Shown here: one piece after another, positions 8,581 through 16,475 of the stretch | How positions within the stretch are numbered: position 1 is the first letter of the stretch | Layout of the letters: each line of letters opens with the position of its first letter | Source of the DNA: an uncultured Oscillospiraceae bacterium | Lineage (GTDB): Bacteria > Bacillota > Clostridia > Oscillospirales > Oscillospiraceae | Direction of reading: 5' to 3' | Length of the DNA: 33,928 bases | Assembly (NCBI GenBank): GCA_947628315.1 | Contig: CANQZJ010000021.1 | Location: 1-33,928, forward strand | The notes under the pieces: model-generated | Database searches by the model: none | What the model saw: only the letters and a program-made list of their open reading frames with translations | What the model was told of the DNA's origin: nothing | Translations under genes and position numbers: made by a program

Positions 8581-8843
8581 GCGCGGAAAACGTGCGGCGG
8601 TGCCGCCGGTGCCTCCTGCGGGAGATGACGGACGAGAACGACTACTACCAGAGCGTGATCTTTTACCGCTCCACGCTGCCGCCCAAAAAGCGGACGCCGG
8701 ACGACGTGTACGAGGTGCGCGTCCAGACCTGCAAGGCCTGCGGCCAGCTGGACAACGCCACCTGTCTGCAGTGCGGCTGTTTTGTGGAGATGCGGGCCGC
8801 GCGGTTGGATATGCGCTGCCCCATGGATCAGTGGCAAAATTAG
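8577..8843 (+). CDS. Small Cys-rich zinc-ribbon-like protein (DUF6171-like)
   Basis: The product has 88 residues, starting at a GTG that shares its last two bases with the GH51 stop. The cysteine pattern is CRRC near the N-terminus, then CKAC, then CLQCGC, then a final CP, as in a small zinc-binding protein. The C-terminal part '[10 protein letters not shown]' followed by 'RCPMDQW' resembles a short family I recall as DUF6171, of unknown function. That match is from memory. Translation is probably coupled to GH51, since no separate ribosome site is evident beyond the end of that gene. The frame extends upstream into GH51, but that part is antisense-like in composition and lacks conservation. 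A role in the pectin pathway is unproven; it may be a passenger. Confidence 0.75.
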   Translation: MSAENVRRCRRCLLREMTDENDYYQSVIFYRSTLPPKKRTPDDVYEVRVQTCKACGQLDNATCLQCGCFVEMRAARLDMRCPMDQWQN

Positions 8844-8882
8844 TTTACATAATTTTTAACCGGAGAGGAGCGCGAAAACACA

Positions 8883-9200
8883 GTGGAACGCATGGCATGG
8901 AAGGGCCGCATCAAGCCCGGCTGCAAGGCCGAGTACGTCAAGCGGCACAACGAGATCTGGCCGGAGATGGTGGAGGTGCTGAAGAGCGCCGGCATCTGCA
9001 ACTACACCATTTTCGCCAACGGGGAAGAGCTGTTCGGGTACTACGAGTGCGAAAAGGGCGTCGCCTTCGCGGAGAAGACCCAGGCGGACAGCCCGGTGGT
9101 GGATCGCTGGAACGAGTATATGGCGGACATCCTGGAGCTGGAGATGGATCCCGAGACCGGCGCGCAGCCCAAACTTGAGCCGGTATTCCGGCTGGATTAA
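8883..9200 (+). CDS. rhaM: L-rhamnose mutarotase
   Basis: The 105-residue product matches the RhaM/YiiL family throughout. It has 'MAWKGRIKPGCKAEYVKRHNEIWPEM', a middle 'ICNYTIFANGEELFGYYEC', and the end 'WNEYMADILELEMD'. The conserved His in 'KRHNEIWPE' lies in the sugar-binding face of the family. It interconverts alpha and beta anomers of L-rhamnose so that the isomerase receives its preferred form. Here it would handle rhamnose freed by GH112 and a rhamnosidase. GTG 8883 is the annotated start after GGAGAGGAG; ATG 8892 is an equally reasonable alternative. Rhamnose isomerase, kinase and aldolase are not in the window. It is the best direct indicator that the locus yields rhamnose. Confidence 0.92.
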   Translation: MERMAWKGRIKPGCKAEYVKRHNEIWPEMVEVLKSAGICNYTIFANGEELFGYYECEKGVAFAEKTQADSPVVDRWNEYMADILELEMDPETGAQPKLEPVFRLD

Positions 9201-9217
9201 AAAAGGAGGACAAAAAC

Positions 9218-10267
9218 ATGACTGATCTGACTTTTGACCGCAAGCAGGTAGAGGCCGCCATCGACGCCGTGGTGGAGCGCACCATGCGGATGGACATGAC
9301 CTGGGACTGGCCCTGCGGCGTGGCCTACTACGGTATCATGCAGGCCTATGAGGCCACCGGCAAACAGCGGTATTTCGACCTGGTTCGGGATCGTGTGGAC
9401 GAGTACCTGGAGATCGGCCTGCCCACCTGGACGGTGAACACCTGCTCCATGGGCCACTGCTGCCTGTCCCTGTACCAGCACACCGGCGAGAAGAAGTACC
9501 TGGACGTGGTGATGTCCAAGGTGGACTACCTCCGCAACGAGGCGCTCCGCTTCGGCGACCACGTGCTTCAACACACCGTTTCCGCCAACAACGACTTCCC
9601 CGAGCAGGCCTGGGCCGACACCCTGTTCATGGCCGCCTTCTTCCTGCTCCGGGTGGGCGTGGAGCTGAAGGACGAGGCGCTCATCGACGACGCCCTGAAC
9701 CAGTATTACTGGCACATCAAGTATCTGCAGGATCCCGCCACCGGCCTCTATTTCCACGGCTACAACAACATCACCAAGGATCATATGTCCGGCTTCTACT
9801 GGGGCCGCGCCAACGCCTGGGCGGCCTACACCATGTCCCAGGTCGGCGTGCGTCTGCCGGAGGCCTATCTGTATCCCAAGTTCCTGGACGTGGTGGGCAG
9901 CCTGAACGACCAGCTGGCGGCGCTGAAGACCCTCCAGACGGAGAACGGCCTGTGGCGCACCATCCTGGACGACCCCGAGAGCTACGAGGAGATCTCCGCC
10001 TCCTGCGGCATCGCGGCGGCCATGATCGCCAAGGGCAACCCCCTGCACATCAAGTACATCAACAAGGCCATCCCCGGCGTGCTGGCCAACATCAGCGAGG
10101 ACGGCCGGGTGATGAACGTGTCCGGCGGCACCGCCGTTATGCGTGACCGGGACGGCTACCGCAACATCAGCCGCGACTGGATCCAGGGCTGGGGCCAGGG
10201 CCTGGCGCTGGCGTTCCTGGCCGGCGTGCTGGCCTACGGCCAGTCCGAGGGCGCCAACTCCCTGTGA
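9218..10267 (+). CDS. Unsaturated rhamnogalacturonyl hydrolase, GH105 (second paralogue)
   Basis: The 349-residue product belongs to the GH88/GH105 barrel family. Recognisable parts are 'WDWPCGVAYYGIMQAYEATG' near residue 30, the catalytic-Asp motif 'QAWADTLFMA' (Asp 134), 'GFYWGRANAWAAYTM' near 200 and a C-terminal 'WIQGWGQGLALAFLAG'. It should remove the unsaturated galacturonyl residue from lyase products of RG-I. It is quite different in sequence from the GH105 at 536-1624. It is preceded by a very strong AAAAAGGAGG site 17 bp after rhaM, so it is cotranscribed. There is no signal peptide. Confidence 0.92.
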   Translation: MTDLTFDRKQVEAAIDAVVERTMRMDMTWDWPCGVAYYGIMQAYEATGKQRYFDLVRDRVDEYLEIGLPTWTVNTCSMGHCCLSLYQHTGEKKYLDVVMSKVDYLRNEALRFGDHVLQHTVSANNDFPEQAWADTLFMAAFFLLRVGVELKDEALIDDALNQYYWHIKYLQDPATGLYFHGYNNITKDHMSGFYWGRANAWAAYTMSQVGVRLPEAYLYPKFLDVVGSLNDQLAALKTLQTENGLWRTILDDPESYEEISASCGIAAAMIAKGNPLHIKYINKAIPGVLANISEDGRVMNVSGGTAVMRDRDGYRNISRDWIQGWGQGLALAFLAGVLAYGQSEGANSL

Positions 10268-10360
10268 GACCGGCCCTCAGTCAACAAGCTTCATAGCCGC
10301 GGGAGAGGGGACGGTCGCACCTGACCGCCCCCTTTGCCCGATGGCAGAAAGGAGCGCCCG

Positions 10361-11131
10361 ATGGGCCTGTTTTCCTACAATTATTATGACGACAAGCCGC
10401 CCAAGACCATTTTCGGCCGGCTGTGGCGGATCCTGACGGAACACTTCGGCGGTCTGCTGGGCAGCGGGGCGCTGGCGGCGGTCAGCTGCATCCCCTACGT
10501 GGTGGGCCTGGTCATCAGCATCGACACCCATGCCCTGCTGCCGATGGCGGTGGTGTGCCCGCTGGGCGGCGTACTGGCGGCGCCCCAGCTCTGCGGCCTG
10601 ACCGACCTCGTTCTGCGGGCGCTGCGGGACGAGCCGGGGAAGTGGTGGCCCACCTACCGGCGGGCCTGGAAGCAGAACCTGAAAAGCTGCATCCTCCCCG
10701 GACTGATCGGGGGACTGCTGTTCAGCGTTCAGCTCTTTCTCTATGCCCACGTCAACATCGAGACCATCGACCTGATGATCCTGGCCGTGATGGCGGTGGG
10801 GACGATCGTGTCCACGGCGCTAGCCACCTGGATGCTGCCCCAGCTGGTGCTGATGGATCTGTCCTTCGGGCAGGCGCTGCGCAACGCAGTCCTGCTCTGC
10901 GGCCGCAGCCCGCTGAAGACGATCGGCACCGTGCTGCTGCAGCTGGCCTACTGGGGCCTCATCGTCATCGGCGTCCCGGATACGCTGGTTCTCTTTGCTC
11001 TGCTGACCTTCTGGGCCCCGGCGCTGATCGTCACCACGGTGATCTATCCCACCCTGGAGGAAGCGTTCCACACGGAGGACAAGATCGAGGAAAAGCGGAA
11101 GGCCGAGGGCACGGACATTGACTTTTACTGA
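10361..11131 (+). CDS. DUF624 / YesL-like membrane protein
   Basis: The 256-residue product has about five or six predicted membrane segments, for example around residues 33-55, 60-80, 110-130, 140-165 and 200-230. Its start 'LFSYNYYDDKPPKTIFGRLWRIL' and internal motifs fit the DUF624 family. B. subtilis YesL, beside the rhamnogalacturonan genes, is the named relative. Function is unknown; members recur next to Lpl-type sugar transporters, so a transport or sensing accessory role is often assumed. ATG 10361 is chosen because AAAGGAG lies seven bases upstream. The frame's earlier TTG at 10334 lacks this support. It sits about 93 bp after GH105 and 12 bp before the next gene. Confidence 0.8.
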   Translation: MGLFSYNYYDDKPPKTIFGRLWRILTEHFGGLLGSGALAAVSCIPYVVGLVISIDTHALLPMAVVCPLGGVLAAPQLCGLTDLVLRALRDEPGKWWPTYRRAWKQNLKSCILPGLIGGLLFSVQLFLYAHVNIETIDLMILAVMAVGTIVSTALATWMLPQLVLMDLSFGQALRNAVLLCGRSPLKTIGTVLLQLAYWGLIVIGVPDTLVLFALLTFWAPALIVTTVIYPTLEEAFHTEDKIEEKRKAEGTDIDFY

Positions 11132-11143
11132 TGCGAGGCTGTT

Positions 11144-11890
11144 ATGGCGAGTGAGTATCTGAAATGGAAATACCGGGACGTCAAGCCGGAGGAGAAGACG
11201 GAGATGACCCCGGAGCAAAAGCGGCGGAACTGGTGGGAGTACCACAAGTGGTGGCTGCTGCTGGCGCTGGTGTTCGTTGTGGGGGCGGGATTCCTCATCC
11301 ACGATATTTTTTTCCGCCCGGTACCGGACTATGAGGTGGGCTTTGTGAGCAAGATCCAGCCCCCGACGGAGGTTCTGGAGGCCCTGCAGGCGCAGCTGGA
11401 GGCCCAGGGCGAGGACGTCAACGGCGACGGGCGGGTGCTGGTGGAGCTGGACGTCTACAGTGTGGGCTTTGACCCGCTGAGCATGACGGATGCGGACGCC
11501 ACCTCCGCCGCCATCACCAGGCTGACGGTGGATCTGTCCTCCGGCCAGGTGTACCTGCTGCTGCTGGACGACCCGGAGGGGTTCCAGGCCCGCATGGGCG
11601 CCCTCTGCTATCTGGACGGCAGCATACCGCCGGATGACGCGGAGAAGCACGACGCGGCAAACTGGACGGATATGGTCTACCGCTGGGAGGACTGCCCGGT
11701 GCTGGCGGGGATGGATCTGGGCACCTATCAGCCTTTCCTGGGCGTGGAGGGACCGGATACCGACGGGCAGAGCGCCATGGCGGGGATCTATGTCGCCCGC
11801 AGGGCCCTCTGGACGGAGGAACAGGCCGCCGGCTTTACCGCCGACGAGGATCTCTGGCAGAAGCTGACGGCGGGCGCCGTACAGGGATAA
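11144..11890 (+). CDS. Membrane-anchored protein of unknown function
   Basis: The product has 248 residues. A charged N-terminus rich in Lys and Glu leads into 'WWEYHKWWLLLALVFVVGAG' (from about residue 31) and one membrane span ending near 60. The rest, about 185 residues, should lie outside the cell. No cleavage site or lipobox is seen. An EF-hand/dockerin-like loop 'DVNGDGRVLVELD' lies near residues 105-117, although the final acidic ligand is shifted by one position. The remainder is acidic with 'VYLLLLDDPEGF' and 'DMVYRWEDCPVL' strands. I recognise no catalytic family. It starts 12 bp after the DUF624 gene and is the last gene before a strong terminator, so the two membrane proteins are probably partners. 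Confidence 0.75.
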   Translation: MASEYLKWKYRDVKPEEKTEMTPEQKRRNWWEYHKWWLLLALVFVVGAGFLIHDIFFRPVPDYEVGFVSKIQPPTEVLEALQAQLEAQGEDVNGDGRVLVELDVYSVGFDPLSMTDADATSAAITRLTVDLSSGQVYLLLLDDPEGFQARMGALCYLDGSIPPDDAEKHDAANWTDMVYRWEDCPVLAGMDLGTYQPFLGVEGPDTDGQSAMAGIYVARRALWTEEQAAGFTADEDLWQKLTAGAVQG

Positions 11891-11904
11891 GCAAACCATA
11901 CGGA

Positions 11905-11962
11905 AATAAATGCCCCGGACATCGGACAGCGCGGATACTGTCTGACGTCCGGGGCGTTTTTG
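11905..11962. terminator. Bidirectional intrinsic terminator
   Basis: GCCCCGGAC (11912-) pairs with GTCCGGGGC (-11955), extended inward by CGGACAG with CTGTCTG across one AT/AC mismatch step. It is followed by TTTTTG on + and preceded by an A-rich AAATAAA stretch serving the minus strand. It lies between the convergent ends at 11890 and 11982. Confidence 0.9.
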
Positions 11963-11981
11963 CGTGTTCAGGGGGCGCGGA

Positions 11982-14036
11982 TCAGATCAGCCCGTACGGG
12001 ACGGGCCGGACGCCGTAGCGGTTCGCGGGGCTGCCGGTGACCACCAGGCGCAGCTCGTTTTCGCCGGGGCGCAGATATTCCAGCAGATCGAACCGCTGGG
12101 GCGGCCAGAACCCAACGCCGGCGGGGCGGCCGTTCACATAGAGCTCCGCCATCTCCTCCGCCCGGATCTCCAGCAGGGCGGAGGGTTTGGACAGCTGCTC
12201 CTCTGTGATATAAATGGAGGCGCGGTACTCTTTTTGAACGCGTGCCGGATCCTCCCGCACCAGGGAGAAGTCCGGGGCGGGCAGCAGGGAGGGCGCCTCC
12301 CGGGGCGCCAGCTCCCCATACTCCGCCGGATCGCAGGCGAAGAGCAGGACGCTCCCCCGGCGGGGCAGGCTGAGGCGCCCGTCAAAGCGGCAGGCCGCGC
12401 CGCTCCAGAGGTCATATTGGCAGATCCCCTTGTCAGTGGGCAGAGTGAGCTCCGTTTCGATGGGCTCCTCGCCCTCGTTGACCAGCAGCCAGCACTCCGT
12501 ATCCGCCCGCGTGAACCGGGCGGCCCGGAGATCCGGCTGGGGCGCGGCGCATAAAACGTCCGGCTGGACGGCGTCGACGCCGTGGGGTACGCCGGGGAAC
12601 AGCTCCGCGTCCCCCAGCACGGCGCGGTAACGCCTGCCTCGGCAGACCAGAGCGCCGTTGTCCTCCCGGCACTCCGCCCAAAAGCTCTGGGGGATGTACT
12701 GGAAGCCGATCTGCCGCTGAAACAGCGGAACCACCAGCTCGGGAACCAAGTCCCGGTTGCGGCAGAGCACCGCAACGCCGGCGTGGAGCTCCGCATCCGT
12801 CATCAGGCAGGAGAGACGGCGCATATAGCGCGACCACTGGGCATAGTGGGGCCACCAGATGCTGTTGGGCCCCACGTCCGGGGGGCGCTCGCCCCGGCGC
12901 CTGCCGGCGATGCTGTAGTAGAAGGCGTGGGGAATGAACAGATTGACGCCCCGCACCGCCAGCCAATCGATATACCACTTGAGATCCTCTCCGGGCAGAT
13001 ACCAGGGGTTGCCCTCCCGGCAACAGGCGCCGAAGCACTCGTTGGAGTTGCGCCGCCGCCCCAGCAGCCGGGCCGCGTCGGCGCCGCACTTGGCCAGGGT
13101 GGAGTCCCGCCCGGCGAGACCGCCCTTCTCGGGCGCCACAAAGCGCAGAACCAGATCCTGGCCGGGGATGTGGAAGAAGCGCTCCCGCTCGATGTCATCG
13201 CTCTGATCCGGGTGGCCCATCAGGGCGACACCGCGGCCCTCGCACCAGGCAGAGAGCGTCCCGTAATAGACCTGATTCTCCCGATCCAGGATCATACGCC
13301 GGTAAAGGCGGGTGTCCCCGTTCTCCTCTCCGCGGAAGAGGGCGGCGAGGTTTTCCAGCCGTCCGCCGGCGGCGGTGAAGAGCCCGGCAAAGCCGCGCGT
13401 CCAGGGGAACATCCCCCGGACGTTGCGGCCCAGGACGCTGGGCTCGTCCGTGAAAAAGCCCAGAACGGTGTTCCCGAAATATTCGTGGAACTCCCGGTAA
13501 TATGCCTCGTGGGTCAGCGCGACAAAGCGGCCCACCGCCTCGGGATTCAGAATGTCCGCGCTGGCGGGGGCGTTGGGCTCCCCATCGTCCTCTCCCCAGT
13601 GGACGCCCCGGATGGTGCCGCCGCTGGGGCGGGCCACCAGATATCCCTCCGCCGTGGGGGCCAGGATCTCGTCGCCAGGCAGCGGCTCCGCCGCCAGGGC
13701 GATGCCCTGGCTGACCAGCTCCGGATGGCCGGCGGTCACCTGGCCGCAGGCGGAGCCGGAGGGATACATCCCCTCGTCATAGAAGACGACGGTCATGCCC
13801 AGCTCCGCCGCGGTCTCCACCGCCGTGCGGAGATAGGCGAAAAAGGCGGGGGACAGGTAGCCGATCCGTTTGGGCAGACCGATGCGGGGGTGCAGGACGA
13901 CGCCGTATACCCCGTGGTCATAAAAATCCTTCAGCTGCGCCCGGATCTCCTCCCGCCTCAGATCCCCGTTGAGGAACCAGAAGGGGATGGGGGTAAACTC
14001 CCGCCCCGGGTCTCGCAGCAACTCCAAAAGGCGCAT
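11982..14036 (-). CDS. GH106-like glycoside hydrolase (alpha-L-rhamnosidase type)
   Basis: The product has 684 residues if it starts at ATG 14036, which follows AAAGGAGGGATCCT. The open frame continues upstream to 14183, but that part lacks a ribosome site and would add a non-conserved 49 residues across the promoter. The N-terminal half resembles GH106: 'PFWFLNGDLRREEIRAQL' (about 17-34), 'GVVLHPRIGLPKRIGYLS' and 'VVFYDEGMYPSGSACGQV'. The C-terminal end is a GH2/GH106-type jelly-roll, 'AELYVNGRPAGVGFWPPQRF' then 'LRPGENELRLVV'. GH106 enzymes release alpha-L-rhamnose, which would suit RG-I backbone fragments. Similarity to canonical GH106 is partial, so another activity in the same superfamily is possible. 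It is monocistronic with no signal peptide and its own divergent promoter. Confidence 0.72.
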   Translation of the reverse strand: MRLLELLRDPGREFTPIPFWFLNGDLRREEIRAQLKDFYDHGVYGVVLHPRIGLPKRIGYLSPAFFAYLRTAVETAAELGMTVVFYDEGMYPSGSACGQVTAGHPELVSQGIALAAEPLPGDEILAPTAEGYLVARPSGGTIRGVHWGEDDGEPNAPASADILNPEAVGRFVALTHEAYYREFHEYFGNTVLGFFTDEPSVLGRNVRGMFPWTRGFAGLFTAAGGRLENLAALFRGEENGDTRLYRRMILDRENQVYYGTLSAWCEGRGVALMGHPDQSDDIERERFFHIPGQDLVLRFVAPEKGGLAGRDSTLAKCGADAARLLGRRRNSNECFGACCREGNPWYLPGEDLKWYIDWLAVRGVNLFIPHAFYYSIAGRRRGERPPDVGPNSIWWPHYAQWSRYMRRLSCLMTDAELHAGVAVLCRNRDLVPELVVPLFQRQIGFQYIPQSFWAECREDNGALVCRGRRYRAVLGDAELFPGVPHGVDAVQPDVLCAAPQPDLRAARFTRADTECWLLVNEGEEPIETELTLPTDKGICQYDLWSGAACRFDGRLSLPRRGSVLLFACDPAEYGELAPREAPSLLPAPDFSLVREDPARVQKEYRASIYITEEQLSKPSALLEIRAEEMAELYVNGRPAGVGFWPPQRFDLLEYLRPGENELRLVVTGSPANRYGVRPVPYGLI

Positions 14037-14083
14037 AGGATCCCTCCTTTTCCGCCCGCTCATGCGCGCGGAGCTACAAGAGC

Positions 14084-14092
14084 ATTGTAACA
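14084..14092 (-). promoter_or_regulatory. Candidate extended -10 promoter of the GH106-like gene
   Basis: On the minus strand this reads TGTTACAAT, a good extended -10. Transcription would begin near 14077 and leave a leader of about 40 bases with the AAAGGAGG site. The -35 region (around 14107-14112) is weak. Confidence 0.5.
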
Positions 14093-14190
14093 CGGCCTGC
14101 GCGGCCGATACACATGGTTTTGCAAAAACGATTTTAATTTGGCAAGGTAAACAAAAGAAAAAGCGAGAAATTGTGGAAAACAACTAAAAT

Positions 14191-14221
14191 CGGCATTTTA
14201 AAATGCAATTATTCGCAATTT
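14191..14221 (-). promoter_or_regulatory. Palindrome and possible degenerate AraC-type site
   Basis: GCATTTTAAAATGC (14193-14206) is a perfect 14-bp palindrome. Read on the minus strand, the surrounding bases contain AAATTGCGAA and TAAAATGCCG with their TG pairs 22 bp apart. This resembles the two half-sites before GH112, which are 21 bp apart. It lies about 100 bp upstream of the GH106-like promoter, so the geometry differs from the other two sites. Confidence 0.35.
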
Positions 14222-14280
14222 GGTCAATGTAAAATACAAAGCGTGGCGGACGACCCGGCCAAAAAGCGCATAATAAAAAA

Positions 14281-14341
14281 GCGAAATTGCACAACATTAG
14301 GGTGTAAATGCTAAGAAACTATGGTTGAAAAAAAGTATAAT
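14281..14341 (+). promoter_or_regulatory. Operator and promoter of the transporter operon
   Basis: GCGAAATTGCACAACATT (14281-14298) is a 17/18 match to the GH112 element. A second half-site, TAAATGCTAA, has its TG 21 bp downstream of the first. TTGAAA (14325-14330), five bases and TATAAT (14336-14341) follow. The canonical TATAAT with a poor -35 region (AAGAAA) fits an activator-dependent promoter, with transcription starting near 14348. Confidence 0.7.
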
Positions 14342-14531
14342 GTACTGGTAAAAGTGGGAGAGGATACGATCCGCCTCCCGCAGCGGAGGGCTTTTATCCA
14401 TGCCCGCGCCCGGATTGAGGGGGATCCGGCGGCGGGCGCGGATGAAGATCCTCCAAACAGTCAGACGGCTGCCGGCACCGTGTTCAGCGCCGCCGGCCCG
14501 CCGAAAAAATGAGATGGAACGGAGGGAACCA
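14342..14531 (+). other. Structured 5' leader of the transporter operon
   Basis: About 184 transcribed bases precede the first permease, against about 25 in the GH112 operon. Two inverted repeats are visible. CCTCC (14374-14378) pairs with GGAGG (14385-14389) and is followed by CTTTT. CCGCGCCC (14404-14411) pairs with GGGCGCGG (14434-14441). The first could be a weak attenuator. I recognise no known riboswitch. The short frame at 14321 that crosses the leader has no ribosome site of its own and I do not call it a gene. Confidence 0.4.
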
Positions 14532-15527
14532 ATGAGCAATCCTACTGTAGCAGCCGCCCGCAAGCAGAAGGAGGCGCCTGTGCGCAGCCTGACCGACCAC
14601 TCCTGGGGCAGAGCATTGAAGCAGCACTATTGGCTGTACATCATGCTGATCCCCGGCGTCGTGTGGATGCTGATTTTCTGCTACCTGCCCATGGGCGGCC
14701 TTATCATGGCCTTCGAGAACTTCAACCCCTACGCCGGCACCGGCGGCATTATCAGCGCACTGACCCACAGCCAGTGGGTGGGCTTCAAGAACTTCCAGAA
14801 CCTGTTCACCGGCACCGACTTCATCATGCTGCTGCGCAACACCCTGGCGATCTCCTTTGCCAACCTGCTGATCGCCTTCCCCGCGCCGATCATCTTCGCG
14901 CTGATCCTCAATGAGCTGCGCTGCATGTGGTTCAAGCGCACCAGCCAGACCCTGGTCTACATCCCCCACTTCGTCTCCCTGGTGATCGTGTACGCCCTGA
15001 CCGTGCAGCTGTTCAACTCTCAGGACGGCTTCATCATCAAGATGATCGAGAGTGTTGCCGGCCGCGGCAACGCGCCCAACATCATGGGTTCCCCGTCCTA
15101 CTTCGTTCCCCTGATCCTGGGCCAGAACCTGTGGAAAGAGACCGGTTACGGCACCATCATCTACCTGGCCGCCCTGGCCGGCGTGGATCCCCAGCTGTAT
15201 GAGGCCGCCCGGATCGACGGCGCCGGCCGCTGGAACCTGATGTGGCACGTCACCCTGCCCGCCATCAAGGGCACCATCGTCATCATGCTGATCATGCGTG
15301 TCGGCGCGCTGCTGAACACCGGCTACGAGCAGATCTTCCTGTTGCGCAACGCCATGAACGCCGAAGTGGCCGAGGTGTTCGACACCTACGTCTACTTAAA
15401 GGGCGTGTCGGGTGGCCAGTACTCCATAGCAACCACGGCCGGCCTGTTCAAATCGGTGGTCAGTCTGATCATGGTCCTGGGCGCCAACAAGATTGCCAAG
15501 CTCCTTGGCGAATCCGGCCTGTATTGA
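14532..15527 (+). CDS. ABC sugar transporter permease, LplB/YteP type
   Basis: The 331-residue product has six predicted membrane segments, the first 'YWLYIMLIPGVVWMLIFCYL' at about 35-54. The cytoplasmic EAA loop 'EAARIDGAGRWNLMWHVTLP' lies near residue 224 and contacts the ATPase. This is the LplB/YteP branch of CUT1 permeases, which move oligosaccharides such as polygalacturonan or rhamnogalacturonan fragments. ATG 14532 follows GGAGGG; the frame opens farther upstream at 14400, but in non-conserved leader. The next permease starts 15 bp downstream. No ATP-binding gene is in the window, as is usual for this group, which shares an MsmK/MsmX-type ATPase encoded elsewhere. Confidence 0.93.
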   Translation: MSNPTVAAARKQKEAPVRSLTDHSWGRALKQHYWLYIMLIPGVVWMLIFCYLPMGGLIMAFENFNPYAGTGGIISALTHSQWVGFKNFQNLFTGTDFIMLLRNTLAISFANLLIAFPAPIIFALILNELRCMWFKRTSQTLVYIPHFVSLVIVYALTVQLFNSQDGFIIKMIESVAGRGNAPNIMGSPSYFVPLILGQNLWKETGYGTIIYLAALAGVDPQLYEAARIDGAGRWNLMWHVTLPAIKGTIVIMLIMRVGALLNTGYEQIFLLRNAMNAEVAEVFDTYVYLKGVSGGQYSIATTAGLFKSVVSLIMVLGANKIAKLLGESGLY

Positions 15528-15542
15528 TAGGAGGCGCGGAAT

Positions 15543-16460
15543 ATGGCTAAGATTGCAAAAGCTGACAAGGGAAGCAACGGCTTCAACCACCGCAGCCCCG
15601 GCGATATGGTCGTCCAGGTCATCCTGTATATCATCACCGGCTGCGCGGCGCTGATCTGCGTGCTGCCCTTCCTCTACGTGCTGGGCTCCTCCTTCGCCAC
15701 TGAGAAGGAAATTCTGGAGCGCTCCTTCTTTATCATCCCCAGAACCTTCTCCTGGAACGCCTACTCCTACATCGTGAAGGACGGCGCGGTTTTCCGCGGC
15801 CTGAGGAACTCCCTCCTCGTCACCGTGGTGGGCACCGCCATCAACATGTTCGTGTCCTGCACCATGGCCTATCCCCTGTCCCGGAAGTACCTGAAGGGCC
15901 GGAACTTCTTCATGAACATGGTCATCGTGATCATGCTGTTCGGCGGCGGCATGGTGCCCAGCTACCTGCTGGTCGCCCAGGTGCTGCATCTGCGCAACAC
16001 CTTCTGGGCCCTGTGGCTGCCCGGCGCCATGAGCGCGTTCAACATGATCATCATCAAGAACTATTTCCAGGGCATCCCGGATGAGCTGGAGGAGGCCGCC
16101 ACCATCGACGGCTCCAACGACCTCCACACCTTCCTCCGGGTCATGCTGCCCCTGTCCGGCCCCGTGCTGGCGGCCGTCTCCCTGTTCTACGCGGTGGGCC
16201 ACTGGAACGCCTACTTCAACGCCATGATGTACATCAACGACCAGGCCAAGGAAGTTGTCCAGATCTGCCTGCGCCGTATCATCATGCAGACCTCCAACCT
16301 GGTGGATCAGGGCATCGACTGGGGCCCCTGGGGCTCCCCGCCCACCAAGGCAGTCCGCAACGCCACCACCGTTGTGGCCACCGTCCCCATCCTTCTGGTG
16401 TACCCCTTCATCCAGAAGTATTTCACCGCAGGCGTTATGGTAGGCTCCGTCAAGGGCTGA
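15543..16460 (+). CDS. ABC sugar transporter permease, YtcP/CarB type
   Basis: The 305-residue product has six predicted membrane spans, the first at about 22-45 ('ILYIITGCAALICVLPFLYV'). The EAA loop is 'EEAATIDGSNDLHTFLRVML' near residue 184. It ends with 'YPFIQKYFTAGVMVGSVKG', the characteristic C-terminus of YtcP-like permeases. It pairs with the preceding permease to form the membrane channel for the lipoprotein-delivered oligosaccharide. It starts 15 bp after that gene behind TAGGAGGCG. About 96 bp separate it from the binding-protein gene, and a hairpin occupies part of that gap. Confidence 0.95.
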   Translation: MAKIAKADKGSNGFNHRSPGDMVVQVILYIITGCAALICVLPFLYVLGSSFATEKEILERSFFIIPRTFSWNAYSYIVKDGAVFRGLRNSLLVTVVGTAINMFVSCTMAYPLSRKYLKGRNFFMNMVIVIMLFGGGMVPSYLLVAQVLHLRNTFWALWLPGAMSAFNMIIIKNYFQGIPDELEEAATIDGSNDLHTFLRVMLPLSGPVLAAVSLFYAVGHWNAYFNAMMYINDQAKEVVQICLRRIIMQTSNLVDQGIDWGPWGSPPTKAVRNATTVVATVPILLVYPFIQKYFTAGVMVGSVKG

Positions 16461-16475
16461 TCCATTTTGTTCTGG

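Noticed and set aside
14037-14183. 49-codon N-terminal extension of the GH106-like gene
   Set aside because: It runs through the AT-rich promoter and lacks a ribosome site. ATG 14036 has AAAGGAGG upstream and fits the family start. The hydrophobic stretch in the extension could look like a signal peptide but is not supported.
14161-14188. GCGAGAAATTGTGGAAAACA as a second copy of the operator
   Set aside because: It resembles the 18-mer only with a gap and several mismatches in an AT-rich stretch, and no promoter follows at the expected distance.
14321-14512. 63-codon frame in the transporter leader
   Set aside because: It starts inside the predicted -35/-10 region, has no ribosome site and no similarity I recognise.
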